Notes: generated by a model not told the origin, from the letters alone. Counted from the first letter of the stretch, positions 34,368 through 43,221 are shown. The stretch: DNA of 64,000 nt from Planctomycetota bacterium (GCA_020851075.1 JADZDL010000219.1:1-64000); one strand, 5' to 3'. Numbers and translations: made by a program.

Positions 34368-36113
34368 TCAGTTGATGTGCAGCGCGAGACCGTTCGAGCT
34401 CAGCGCACCGAGTGGGGTCGTTACCGCCGCGTTCGGCGCGAAGACGAGGCCCTGGCACGTGATCGTGAGGCCTGGCGCGTTCGGGACGTTGAACACGGTG
34501 GGAACCGACGTGTTGGCGCCCGGGAAGAACAGCAGCGTCACGAGGTTGTCCGTGTATTGGAAGCAGCCCGGCATGCCGATGCCGGCGAGGCTGATACCCG
34601 GGTTGAACTGGGCGAAACCAAGCGTCACGGCGCCGAACGACGTGCCGGCCGGGATGTTCGACGTGACGAGGTTGATCGTCGTGCCCGCCACGGGGGCCGT
34701 CGAAGCGGACAGCGCGAGCGGCGCGTTGTCCGAGGCCTGCAGCACGATCGGCAGACCGGTCGAGAGATCCGTGGTGCCCGGATCGACCGAAGCACCCGCG
34801 GGCGAGAAGCCCACGATCCAGCCTTCGCCACCCGTCCAACCACTGACGCTGACCGTGTCCAGGCTCTGGAACACGAAGTCGACGCTGCCGGTGCCGAGGT
34901 TGAACTGCAGCTGGAAGGTGCTCGGCGTCGTGCCGGCGTTGAGGCCGACGTAGCCGACCACGTTCAGCCACGTGATGTAGGCGATGCCATTGACCTCTTC
35001 AAACCAGACGTTGCCCGAGGCGTTCGGGATCATGTCACGCCAGACGGCCCACGTGGCGTTCGTCCAGTTGAGGAACTCGTCAGGAGTCGGGGTGTAGTCG
35101 AACGAGGCGCTGTTGCTCGCCGTCGAGATGTGGCCGTTGGAGCAGACGTTCAGCGTGGTCGTCGAGCCGCCCGGGTAGCTGAGGGCGGACGACAGCGTGA
35201 CCGTCGTCTCGGAGTCGTCGGTCAGGGCCAGGTTGGTGGCCGTCACGGAAGGCGCCATGAAGGCAGTGGAGCTCGGCACAACCGTGTAGGCGTTGCCCGT
35301 GAAGATCATCGTGAACGAGGTGTTCGACAGATCGATCGACGGGGTGGTCGTGAAGTGCTCGTAAGCCGAGGCGTAGCTGGCGACGCAGCCCGTGCCGTAG
35401 CTCACGGCGCTAGCGCAGGTCGTGTTCTCAAGCACGATGTAGCCGCCAATGCCGTCCGGCACCCAGTCGAACGTGCGGTTCGCCAACGGGAGGGGGCCAG
35501 TGCTCTCTTCGTGCAGCGTCGCATTGCCGCTGGTCGTGATCGGCAGCGACGCGAAGCTGACCGGATTGGCCGCCGCATTGTTGCCAGGCGTGGCGCCGAC
35601 GAGCCAGGGGTTGAAGGCGGGGATCGCCGTCAGGTTGTTGTCGTAGGTGCAGCGGATCTGGCCACCGTCGATGAGGAACAACTGGAACGTGTGCGGCGTG
35701 CTGCCCGCGTAGTCGAACACCGCGTTCCACGTGATCACCGCGTAGGCCGGGGTTGCGCCCGACGCTGCAACGGTGCTGAAGAACACGTCGCCGCTGCCGG
35801 TTACGCCTGGTTCGAGGTCAACCCAGAGCGGGCAGATGCGCGGGAAGGTGTCCGCGAGCATCGTGCCGCTCAGCACGTTCCATTCGGCGGCGCCGCCCGA
35901 GGCGCCGAGTGTGACGTAGCCGTTGTCACAGACCTGGATGTCCGTGTAGCCGATGCCGTTGTAGGCGAACGTGAAGCCGAGGGCTTGCGGCCCGGACACC
36001 GTCTCGTCAGTCAGGCCAAGGTTGGTGCCGAGGTTGTTGGTGGAGCAGGGGACCTGCGCAACCACCGAGGCGGTCGCGAAGCTGAGGAGGGCAAGAGGGA
36101 GAAGCTTTTTCAC
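34368..36113 (-). CDS. Secreted beta-rich protein with YGTGC block and C-terminal module
   Basis: The signal peptide is MKKLLPLALLSFATASVVAQ, from a GTG at 36113; an ATG at 36152 would give a longer leader. Two copies of a beta-domain are visible: residues about 20-170 (LTDETVSGPQALGFTFAYNG, then NGYVTLG, then PLWVDLEPG, then ITWNAVF) and about 290-440 (LALTDDSETTVTLS, CSNGHISTAS, VWRDMIPN, ITWLNVV). The pattern resembles a NIDO-type extracellular domain. Between them is VSYGTGCVASYASAYEHF. The last 115 residues repeat the shared C-terminal module (GIGMPGCFQY, ending LGALSSNGLALHIN). The role is probably extracellular and structural. Confidence 0.75.
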   Translation of the reverse strand: MKKLLPLALLSFATASVVAQVPCSTNNLGTNLGLTDETVSGPQALGFTFAYNGIGYTDIQVCDNGYVTLGASGGAAEWNVLSGTMLADTFPRICPLWVDLEPGVTGSGDVFFSTVAASGATPAYAVITWNAVFDYAGSTPHTFQLFLIDGGQIRCTYDNNLTAIPAFNPWLVGATPGNNAAANPVSFASLPITTSGNATLHEESTGPLPLANRTFDWVPDGIGGYIVLENTTCASAVSYGTGCVASYASAYEHFTTTPSIDLSNTSFTMIFTGNAYTVVPSSTAFMAPSVTATNLALTDDSETTVTLSSALSYPGGSTTTLNVCSNGHISTASNSASFDYTPTPDEFLNWTNATWAVWRDMIPNASGNVWFEEVNGIAYITWLNVVGYVGLNAGTTPSTFQLQFNLGTGSVDFVFQSLDTVSVSGWTGGEGWIVGFSPAGASVDPGTTDLSTGLPIVLQASDNAPLALSASTAPVAGTTINLVTSNIPAGTSFGAVTLGFAQFNPGISLAGIGMPGCFQYTDNLVTLLFFPGANTSVPTVFNVPNAPGLTITCQGLVFAPNAAVTTPLGALSSNGLALHIN

Positions 36114-36250
36114 GAGGTGAACCAATGGGAGATGCAGCCGGGCATGGGGCATGTGGCTGCTTGGCGAAGAATGTTATCGCATCCACCGCAAGGTGGCTAC
36201 GCATTGGTCGCTTGCCATGGGCTGGAGGCCATGGCTGGCCGCCCCCGTCA

Positions 36251-38140
36251 CTACCCCAACTCGAAGCCGCTACGGTAGACCGAGTATGCGTTGAGGTGCT
36301 CGACGAGGCCCATGAGATCAGGATTGCAGGCCATTGTGGCGCTGTCGCCGACGATCGTGAGATGACGCCGAGCGCGAGTCAGCGCCACATTGAGACGCCG
36401 CAGTTCGGCGAGAAAGCCGACGTTGCCCCCTTCGTTGCTGCGAACAAGAGACACGATGACGGCTTCCTTTTCGCGGCCTTGCAGGCCGTCAATCGTGCCG
36501 ATCTCCAGTTCGGGTTCCGCGGCGAGGAGGTGCTTCAGAAGTTGCACCTGTGCGTTGTAGGGCGTGACCACCGCAATGCTTTGCCCGGCGACGCCCGCTT
36601 CGCGCAGGTTCGACACGATCTTGCGAACGAGCTCCGCCTCGCCAGGATTGGCCTTCGAACCTTCGTCATCCCCTGGCGTTTCGTCGAATCCGCAGCCGGC
36701 CGTGTCCACGAAGCAGAGGGCGGCACTGGTCCACTCGGTTGCCTGCACCGACGGCAGGTCGGTCAGCAGGTGGGAACGCACCGAAGGGGCAGCCTGCAAC
36801 TGGTTGTCATAGAGGCGAAGCGAGGGCCAGGCCATGATCTGCTCGTGCATGCGGTACTGCACCGTCAGCATGCGCGCGAGTTGTTGGCCGTGGGCGGATT
36901 CGATGAGTCGTTCGAACAGGGTGTGGCCGAGTCCACCGCGTTCGGCCTCGACCGAGTGGATCGTTGGCGGCAGTTGTCGGTGATCGCCTACCAACACGGC
37001 GCGGCGGCCTCGCTGCAGTGGGATCCAGCAAGCGGTTTCGAGCGCTTGCGCGGCTTCGTCGATGACGACGCAGTCAAACTGCGTGTTGGCCACTAGCGCG
37101 TCGGCCGCGCCGACCGTCGTCGCGAGCACGACTTCGGCGCCGGCAAGGAGGCCGCGTGTGATGGCGGCTTCGAGTTGGCGCAGTTCCGCGCGTAGTCGAC
37201 GGACTTCGTTCCTTCGGGCCAGACGATCCTGGCGCGAGGGTGCCTTGTGCATGGCCCGCAGACCCTCGTCGATTTCCCAGCGTACGTCGCGCAGCAGTTT
37301 CTGCTCGGGGGCAAGGTCGATGAGCGCCGCGAGCGACACGTCCCGCACCGCTTCGTTCACGCGTGCGGGGTGGCCCAGGCGCACGATGCGCATGCCCGCG
37401 CGCAACAGGCGCTCAGCCAGATTGTCGACTGCGACGTTGCTCGGCGCGCAGGCGAGCACCTTCTCGCCGCGAGCCACCACCTGCCGCAGGAACTCGACGA
37501 GGGCCGTGGTCTTGCCGGTGCCCGGTGGCCCATGGATCAAGGCCACGTGCTGGGACTGCAACGCGAAGTGCACCGCGTCGCGCTGTGAGGCATCGAGTGA
37601 GACGTCAAACCAGCGGATGGTGTCGAGACTTGGGCCTCTCGCCGCCTCAGGAGCTCGTTCGCCAAACATCACGTCCAGGAACCGAGCGTCGTCGCCGGTC
37701 CGTTCCCGGGCGAGCTCGCGCAGCGCCGCATCGAGTCGCCGGTAGGTGACGTCTGTCGCGATGCGGTCGAGGCGCAGCAACGGGGGCAAGTCTGCTTCCT
37801 CGTCGTCGAGGGCGATCGTGATCGTGTCGGAACGGCACTTCGCGACGACGGCGGTGGTGATGGGAGTGGCGTCGCGATTCGAACGCACCGCGACCAGGTC
37901 GCCTGGCGTGAACTTGTGTGCGGGCAGGTCGAGACCCCGGCTGCTGCGCAGCACCGCGTGCAGGCGTCCGCCGTAGCCGGGCTCGAGGTCTTGGACCTGC
38001 AGGCGCAGCAGGCAGACGCCGCGTGCTTGCAGTTCCGCATCGGTGCGGGTTGTCTGCAAGCGCTCGCCCTCGGCGATTTCGGCCTGCCGTTCGAGTTGCA
38101 GAAGTTCTCGTTGGTGTGCGAGGAATTGTCGGCGGTCCAT
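36251..38140 (-). CDS. SMUBP-2/Upf1-like superfamily 1B helicase
   Basis: The 629-residue protein has all SF1 helicase motifs: motif I GPPGTGKTTALVE, Ia ACAPSNVAVDNL, II VVIDEAAQ, III VGDHRQLPPT, IV-V TPYNAQVQLLKHLL and TIDGLQGREKEAVIVSLVRS, and VI LNVALTRARRHLTIVG. The N-terminal 170 residues are a beta-barrel-like region as in IGHMBP2 (SMUBP-2). The family unwinds RNA/DNA in the 5'-3' direction; the bacterial substrate is not known. The ATG at 38140 is preferred, as the 55 residues upstream are arginine-rich and without family similarity. It is divergent from the gene at 38362. Confidence 0.85.
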   Translation of the reverse strand: MDRRQFLAHQRELLQLERQAEIAEGERLQTTRTDAELQARGVCLLRLQVQDLEPGYGGRLHAVLRSSRGLDLPAHKFTPGDLVAVRSNRDATPITTAVVAKCRSDTITIALDDEEADLPPLLRLDRIATDVTYRRLDAALRELARERTGDDARFLDVMFGERAPEAARGPSLDTIRWFDVSLDASQRDAVHFALQSQHVALIHGPPGTGKTTALVEFLRQVVARGEKVLACAPSNVAVDNLAERLLRAGMRIVRLGHPARVNEAVRDVSLAALIDLAPEQKLLRDVRWEIDEGLRAMHKAPSRQDRLARRNEVRRLRAELRQLEAAITRGLLAGAEVVLATTVGAADALVANTQFDCVVIDEAAQALETACWIPLQRGRRAVLVGDHRQLPPTIHSVEAERGGLGHTLFERLIESAHGQQLARMLTVQYRMHEQIMAWPSLRLYDNQLQAAPSVRSHLLTDLPSVQATEWTSAALCFVDTAGCGFDETPGDDEGSKANPGEAELVRKIVSNLREAGVAGQSIAVVTPYNAQVQLLKHLLAAEPELEIGTIDGLQGREKEAVIVSLVRSNEGGNVGFLAELRRLNVALTRARRHLTIVGDSATMACNPDLMGLVEHLNAYSVYRSGFELG

Positions 38141-38243
38141 GACCTTCTCGGTTGCGGCGGGGCTGTTCGTCCGGTTCCGTTGCGCGTTCCTCGCCGGGCA
38201 AGGAATCTCAGTCCTCGCCACCGCCAAACTGCGTAGAGGCGGC

Positions 38244-38258
38244 GCAACGATGCGTTGC
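38244..38258. promoter_or_regulatory. Perfect 15-bp dyad GCAACG-N3-CGTTGC
   Basis: A perfect 6-bp inverted repeat with a 3-base spacer sits in the 221-bp divergent gap between the helicase and the following secreted-protein gene. It may be an operator serving one or both genes, or a hairpin in the leader RNA. No binding factor is known. Confidence 0.35.
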
Positions 38259-38361
38259 CGCCGCGGGCTTGGCTCGCGCATACGGCTTCCCGCATTGATT
38301 GCCATCGAACCGACGTCTGCGTGCCCCCGCAGGTTGTCGCCAGCACTGGTGTATTTCCACG

Positions 38362-40239
38362 ATGATCTCGTCTGTCCGATCTGTTTTGCTGCTGCTGTCC
38401 TGTACCTACTTGCCTGCGCAAGTCGTCCACGTAGCCAACCTTAGTGACTCGTCATTCGATGGATGGAAACGGTGCACCGTCGATGTCATTCCGGCCCACG
38501 CGGCTGGGCACGTAACGAACGCCAATGGCAGCTGTGACTACGTGCTTGGCCGTCGGGTCGGCGAGGATACGCGCATTGTCGATCTGCGCCTGCACCTCGA
38601 TCCCTGGCAGGTGGCGGAGTTTGACCTCAGTGCGGCGTCGCCCTGGAACTTTGTCAGAGGGCCGCTGCCCAACGATCCCGGGGCGACGTTTGGCACGCTG
38701 AGCATCGGTGGGGAACCACTGCAACTGCTGTCGACGGTGCCCGACGGTGGCGCGTGGCTGTCGCATGCCCGCGTGCGCATGGGGCCCATGTTCTGCGTCG
38801 ACGCGTGGGTCTGGTGGTGGCCGGACCAACCCGGTTGGGCCCAGGGGGAAGTCGTCGTCACGGCGAGCAACCCGACCGTGACGAAGTTGCTCGATGCGGT
38901 GCCGGCTGACTTCCGGCTGCAATTCGGCGACGCGATCGTCATGGTGCCGGGCCTGCCCGAAGGCGCACCTCTGCTGCCCGCGGGGACCCTGTTTGGCGAC
39001 GGGCAGGCGCGCAGTTTTCCTGTCGTCTTCGCATGGGAACGTCTTTGCACCACGCCGTCGGCCTTGGTGAGTGCGTGGGCGACTTCGCAGTGGACCATCG
39101 TGGCGAACGGTCTGCGCCGGCTGTGGCCCGATGGCAACCCGCAGATGGTGGCTGGACAGTCCGCCATGGCGTGGACGAGCCAGCACTTCGCCGCCGCACG
39201 CGCACGTCTGCACACCTGGGACGCTGGCCCCTTGGGGGTTGCGGCGAGTTCGGGCATCACCGGGGCCCAGGAAGATCAGGTGTTCGTTGGCGCCGAGTGC
39301 ATGGAAATGCCGGCCGGACTTGGCGCCGAGGCCGTGCGCTACTTCGTCGCGCTGGGACAGAGTCGTCGCCCTTGCCATCACCTCGAAGCCGATGGATCGC
39401 AACTCTCGCTGACCGCTCACCCACAGCTCGTCATGTGGGATTGGCGCCCACACTGGAACTCGGTCGTCTCCCCCGATCGACTCGGCAAGCTGGCGACCCT
39501 CAATGTTGCGAAGACGAACGGTTGGTGGGGAGCCGACGAAGAGCACCTGTTGCTTAACACGCTCAGCATCGCCGCCAGACTCACGGGTAGTCCCGCCCTG
39601 CAATGGCAGTTGTCGGCGAATGCCCGCGCGTTCCTCTACCAGAAGACGGTGGCTCCTGGTCTCTCGACGTCGCGGCCAGGTGCGGCGCGCGCGGTGGGCT
39701 GGGAAGGGCTGGCCGCCGTGCAGCTGTGGACCAACCTGGAAGATCGCGTGCTCGCGCAGCGCATCGCGGATCGCTGGGTCGCACGCGTGAACCAGATCTT
39801 CCTGCCGCAACTCGGCGGCAAGGCCGCTGGCATCTGGGATCCCCGGGAGGACCCGCGCCTCGCCAGCACTGGTTGGAAGGTGAACTGGTTGCCCTACCAG
39901 CAGAGCGTTGGCGCGTGGGGGCTCGACTACGGTTGCCGCATTCTCGGCCCGGCCCAGGGACGTTCGCTGGCCTACAGCGCGGCCCTCGCGGTGCTATCGC
40001 GCTCCTTCTCCGCCACCAATGGGCAGTGGCGCGGCTGGGGGTACCTGGGTTACGCGGGCAGCAGCGTGGTGCCGCTCGTCGAAGGATCCGGCGCCCACTA
40101 CGGTGCTGGGATCGCGACCTGGAGCAACCTGGCGATCGCCACCGTGCTGGCGCATCAACCTGGTAACCCGACCGCGATGCAGATCTGGGCGCAGTTGAGC
40201 GCGAATGGTGGCACGTGGGTGCCGCCGAACGGGCTCTGA
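38362..40239 (+). CDS. Unrecognised secreted protein (625 aa)
   Basis: The protein begins with a signal peptide (MISSVRSVLLLLSCTYLPAQ). Its first half is beta-rich with Trp-rich blocks (CVDAWVWWWPDQPGW). The second half is helical, with regular hairpins (EEHLLLNTLSIAARLTG, RPGAARAVGWEGLAAVQL, YSAALAVLSRSF) that suggest an alpha/alpha toroid as in glycan-active enzymes. I cannot name a family or assign catalytic residues. It could be a polysaccharide-degrading or -binding protein. It is followed at 40269-40301 by a hairpin and then by a remarkable G-rich tract. Confidence 0.6.
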   Translation: MISSVRSVLLLLSCTYLPAQVVHVANLSDSSFDGWKRCTVDVIPAHAAGHVTNANGSCDYVLGRRVGEDTRIVDLRLHLDPWQVAEFDLSAASPWNFVRGPLPNDPGATFGTLSIGGEPLQLLSTVPDGGAWLSHARVRMGPMFCVDAWVWWWPDQPGWAQGEVVVTASNPTVTKLLDAVPADFRLQFGDAIVMVPGLPEGAPLLPAGTLFGDGQARSFPVVFAWERLCTTPSALVSAWATSQWTIVANGLRRLWPDGNPQMVAGQSAMAWTSQHFAAARARLHTWDAGPLGVAASSGITGAQEDQVFVGAECMEMPAGLGAEAVRYFVALGQSRRPCHHLEADGSQLSLTAHPQLVMWDWRPHWNSVVSPDRLGKLATLNVAKTNGWWGADEEHLLLNTLSIAARLTGSPALQWQLSANARAFLYQKTVAPGLSTSRPGAARAVGWEGLAAVQLWTNLEDRVLAQRIADRWVARVNQIFLPQLGGKAAGIWDPREDPRLASTGWKVNWLPYQQSVGAWGLDYGCRILGPAQGRSLAYSAALAVLSRSFSATNGQWRGWGYLGYAGSSVVPLVEGSGAHYGAGIATWSNLAIATVLAHQPGNPTAMQIWAQLSANGGTWVPPNGL

Positions 40240-40268
40240 CCGGGGCCTCGCTTGCGCTGCAGAAGAGA

Positions 40269-40301
40269 AACGACCCGCCGGGAGGTGGCCGGCGGGTCGT
40301 T
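40269..40301. terminator. Bidirectional hairpin, 13-bp stem
   Basis: AACGACCCGCCGG pairs perfectly with CCGGCGGGTCGTT around a 7-base loop. It lies 29 bp after the stop of the secreted-protein gene and between convergent genes. There is no U-tract, as for the other strong hairpins here. Confidence 0.65.
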
Positions 40302-40304
40302 GCA

Positions 40305-40441
40305 GGGATCAGGGATGCGAGCGGGATCGGGAGAACGGGAGATCGGGTGACGGGAGAAACTGTGGGCAGTCGAGGGCGAGGGGAGCAGCAGGGGCGAGTG
40401 GGGAATCAGGCGGGCAATCGGGGCGAGCCAACAGGTCGGGG
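40305..40441 (+). other. G-rich tract with 15 runs of three or more G
   Basis: Within 137 bp the plus strand has 15 G-runs (3-4 bases), separated mostly by 3-9 bases, which fits several overlapping potential G-quadruplexes. It sits in the 207-bp convergent gap between the secreted-protein gene and the zinc-ribbon gene. No gene is visible in it. Confidence 0.6.
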
Positions 40442-40446
40442 ACAGA

Positions 40447-40632
40447 TCAGGAGGCTTGCCACTTGTGGCGTTGCACGGTCGCGGCGAAGCGGGAGCTTTC
40501 TTCGCGGTTGAACATGCGCACGCGGCTACCGCAGTCGATGCAGAACGAGTGGTTCACACTCATGAGGAAGCGCACGTAGGTCTTGCAGGCGTCGCACCAC
40601 TTCGTTTCGCGGTAGAACTCACTGTTGTCCAT
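40447..40632 (-). CDS. Small zinc-ribbon-like protein (61 aa)
   Basis: The protein has two CxxC pairs 18 residues apart (WCDACKTYVRF and HSFCIDCGSRV), a classic zinc-ribbon spacing, followed by a basic C-terminal helix (RFAATVQRHKW). There is no signal peptide. It may bind nucleic acid or a protein partner; the function is not known. It starts at ATG 40632. It is preceded by 288 bp without a gene, up to the end of queG. Despite its small size, the well-placed cysteines support it as a real gene. Confidence 0.7.
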   Translation of the reverse strand: MDNSEFYRETKWCDACKTYVRFLMSVNHSFCIDCGSRVRMFNREESSRFAATVQRHKWQAS

Positions 40633-40920
40633 CGTCGTCTCTTGGGTGCGGCGGTTGTTCGTCACGAACGGTAAGAAGCAAATGGCTTGCCAGGTGCCGT
40701 AGATCGGGTTTGGCCGCCGGCTCGCACCGATGGCATGGCCACCTTGCGGGTGCCGAGGCGGTGAGCGCCGCCCTCGGGGCTGCGGCGACACCGTCGCATT
40801 GCGGCGACGGTTCCTTGGCTGGTTGCGGGCCGATGCTAGCCTCGGTCCGGTGCGAACGGCGCATAGCCCCCGGGTCGCAGTGGCAGGACGGTCGCACATT
40901 CGCGACGCCGCGGGGCAGGC
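40633..40920. other. 288-bp gap without a visible gene
   Basis: I see no coding frame with plausible protein features and no strong inverted repeat between the queG stop and the zinc-ribbon gene. It probably holds the promoter of the zinc-ribbon gene. Confidence 0.4.
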
Positions 40921-42048
40921 TTACCGATCGAGGGCTGCCCGCAGTTCTGCAGCTACCTGCGCGTCGTATTCGCGTGCCAAGGCCAGGTCGAGGCTCGCGT
41001 GGCCCGGCGCGATGCGAGCGATGGCCCAGGCTGCGTGACCGCGCACGACCGGGTCTTCATCCAGAAGCGCTTCGACGAGGGTCGGCAAGGCCGCATCGTC
41101 GCCGCGGTTGCCAAGCACGACGGCTGCGTTGCGTCGCAAACCGCTGCGCGTGGCACGCCGCATCGCAGTGCCCGTGAACTCGCTCTGGTAGCGCGCTTCG
41201 TCCATCGTCAGGACATCGACGAGCGTCCAGGTCTGCACGATGCGATGCGGTTGCAGTTCGTTTGGGCGGTCGAGGCCGAGCACATCGCGACGCTGGCTCC
41301 GGCGCGTGAACGGGCAGACCTCGATGCAGATATCGCAGCCAAACAGCCATTCGCCCTGCTTCTCACGCAGTTCCGGCGCCGCGAAGCCGCGCAGTTCGAT
41401 GGTCGTGTAGCTGAGGCAGCGGCGCGCATCGACTTCGAACGGCGCTACGATCGCCTGCGTCGGACAGGCGGTGAGGCAGGCGGTGCAGGTGCCACACGAA
41501 CCGGGGGCAGGCTGGTCTGGCGGCAGTTCCATGCCGGTCAGCAACTCCGCGAGTTGCAGGTAGGGGCCATGCGTGGGCGAGATCACCATGGCGCTCTTGG
41601 CGAGAAAACCGATGCCGGCGCGCGCCGCCAGGGCGCGTTCGAGCACGGGCACCGCGTCGGTGCCGCCGTTCATCGAGCCATAGGGCACGCCGGCGGCCTC
41701 AAGGCGCTGACGCAGCGTGAAGACCCGTTCGCGCAGCCAGCGGTGGTAGTCGCGCCCCACGGCATACCGCGCGACGCGGCCACCCCCGGGAAGTTCACCA
41801 GCCGGCCCGCCATAGTCGACCGCCAGCGCAATGGCGGAGTGTACGCCCGATCGCCAGGTGGCTGGGGCGAGGATGCGGTCGCGATTCTCGGCGAGGTAGT
41901 GCATCTCGCCATTCCGGCCTGCCTCGAGCCAGCGCACGAAGTGGTCGCCGTGTTCGCCGGGGTCGGCGGGGCCGAAACGTACGAGGTCGAAGCCCGTTTC
42001 CAGGGCGATGGATCGGATCGAGTCAGGGGACAGCGGCAGGTTGCCCAA
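40921..42048 (-). CDS. queG: Epoxyqueuosine reductase QueG
   Basis: The 375 residues match QueG, the cobalamin- and iron-sulfur-dependent enzyme that reduces epoxyqueuosine to queuosine in tRNA. The Asp-containing DAVPVLERALAARAGIGFLAK block (catalytic region), then CGTCTACLTACPTQAI and FGCDICIEVCPF (two ferredoxin-type [4Fe-4S] cluster motifs) are all present. The last 90 residues form HEAT-like helices (LPTLVEALLDEDPVVRGHAAWAIA), as in known full-length QueG. The gene starts at ATG 42048 and is divergent from the kinase-like gene at 42250. Together with queA it covers the last two steps of the pathway. Confidence 0.95.
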   Translation of the reverse strand: MGNLPLSPDSIRSIALETGFDLVRFGPADPGEHGDHFVRWLEAGRNGEMHYLAENRDRILAPATWRSGVHSAIALAVDYGGPAGELPGGGRVARYAVGRDYHRWLRERVFTLRQRLEAAGVPYGSMNGGTDAVPVLERALAARAGIGFLAKSAMVISPTHGPYLQLAELLTGMELPPDQPAPGSCGTCTACLTACPTQAIVAPFEVDARRCLSYTTIELRGFAAPELREKQGEWLFGCDICIEVCPFTRRSQRRDVLGLDRPNELQPHRIVQTWTLVDVLTMDEARYQSEFTGTAMRRATRSGLRRNAAVVLGNRGDDAALPTLVEALLDEDPVVRGHAAWAIARIAPGHASLDLALAREYDAQVAAELRAALDR

Positions 42049-42249
42049 TCACGAACTCCCAGCCCGGTTTCCGGGGCCGGCAGGGCAACTGCGTGGGCGC
42101 TCTGGCATTCCGACATCCTACGCCGAGCCGGGGACCGCAGGCGACTCCCTTTGGCACCGGACCTCAAGCGCGGGCCGCCTTGTGGTCGATGCCATGGCGG
42201 TTCTCGGCTCGTTCGCTTCGGACGCTGCCTATCCGTTCCCCGAGGTCTC

Positions 42250-42999
42250 ATGCGTCCAGCGCACTCCGACGTCACCCTTCCCGATGTTCGCGAAGCCAGC
42301 GAGTTCGTGCTGCCAAAACCACCGCGGGGCAATGGGGAAGTGTTCGTGGTGGGTGGACGCGCGGGGGTGCATTCGATGCACCGCCGCAGCGCCGAAGCCG
42401 CCAAGTGCATCGGCGATCGCATCCTCATGCTGGCGGAGTGCCAGCAGCAGTTCCTGGCCGAATTGCGCCATGGCCTCGAAGCGCTCGATGGGGCGGTCGC
42501 TGAGGATTCTCGCGCCCGGCTGAAGGGCTCGATCCAGGCCTCACTTGGCGTGCTCGAATGGTGCGAGGTCTCGCAGCGGGACCTGCTCCAGCAGGCCGGA
42601 TTTGCTGCGCAAGGCTGGCAGCCCATCGATCTGGGGGAGTTCTGCCGCGAGTTTGCGAACGAGCACCGCGAGGACGAGATTGCGCTCGTTGTGGCTGGGC
42701 AGTCCGTTCGACCCTGGTGGGGGGACGCTGCGCGCCTCCATGATGTACTGCACGCCGCAGTCCACGTGATCACGGAGCGAACCGGCGGTTGTGGCTCCAT
42801 CCTCCTTGAGGTTGTGGGCACGGCTTCGGGCCCGCGGATTCGGCTTGCGGGAACGGGGGAGCCTCGCGAAGACCTCGATGCCGGCGCGGTAAAGACCTTC
42901 CGGCAGGCCGTTTCGCGCCTTGGGGCCACCGTGGAGCCGGACGCCCTGGGAATCGGCGGTGCGGGCCTCGTGATCGGGCTGCCGCAAGTGGATGGCTGA
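42250..42999 (+). CDS. Degenerate histidine-kinase-like protein
   Basis: The 249 residues show the order of a sensor kinase without a clear phospho-acceptor box. Residues about 57-110 form a helical hairpin (AECQQQFLAELRHGLEAL, then ASLGVLEWCEVSQRDLLQQ) like a dimerisation domain. DAARLHDVLHAAVHVITE resembles an N-box but lacks the Asn, RLAGTGEP resembles the D-box and GIGGAGLVIGLP the G2 box. It probably does not phosphorylate, and may bind another kinase or regulate by dimerisation. No membrane segment is seen. It starts at ATG 42250, 201 bp from divergent queG. Confidence 0.5.
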   Translation: MRPAHSDVTLPDVREASEFVLPKPPRGNGEVFVVGGRAGVHSMHRRSAEAAKCIGDRILMLAECQQQFLAELRHGLEALDGAVAEDSRARLKGSIQASLGVLEWCEVSQRDLLQQAGFAAQGWQPIDLGEFCREFANEHREDEIALVVAGQSVRPWWGDAARLHDVLHAAVHVITERTGGCGSILLEVVGTASGPRIRLAGTGEPREDLDAGAVKTFRQAVSRLGATVEPDALGIGGAGLVIGLPQVDG

Positions 43000-43190
43000 A
43001 CCGTCCCGCGACGGAAGGTCCACGGCCGAAGGGAAACCGGGGGCGTCGGGGGGTAAGTAGTGGGCGAGGGGGTTGCCTACAGGCCCGGTTGGCCTAGGCT
43101 TCGTTACTTCCCGAAATTCTGCGGCTATGGCAAGATGGACTGGTGGTCCGCCTTGCGGATGCGCAGCGTTCCGAACTCAGTCCTCCTGCT

Positions 43191-43221
43191 GGTTGTCCCT
43201 CAACCTGGTTGTCCCCCAACC
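43191..43221. promoter_or_regulatory. Tandem pair of GGTTG-N5-CAACC dyads upstream of an ECF sigma gene
   Basis: Two 16-bp tandem units, differing at one base, each contain a perfect inverted repeat GGTTG-N5-CAACC (43191-43205 and 43207-43221). They end 12 bp before the ATG at 43234. A tandem, evenly spaced dyad next to a sigma start fits an operator; in RNA, two small hairpins could affect ribosome access. Confidence 0.5.

Noticed and set aside
36183-36196. Short CCACC/GGTGG stem with a 4-base loop between the helicase and secreted-protein genes
   Set aside because: A 5-bp stem is expected by chance in such GC-rich DNA, and no U-tract follows.
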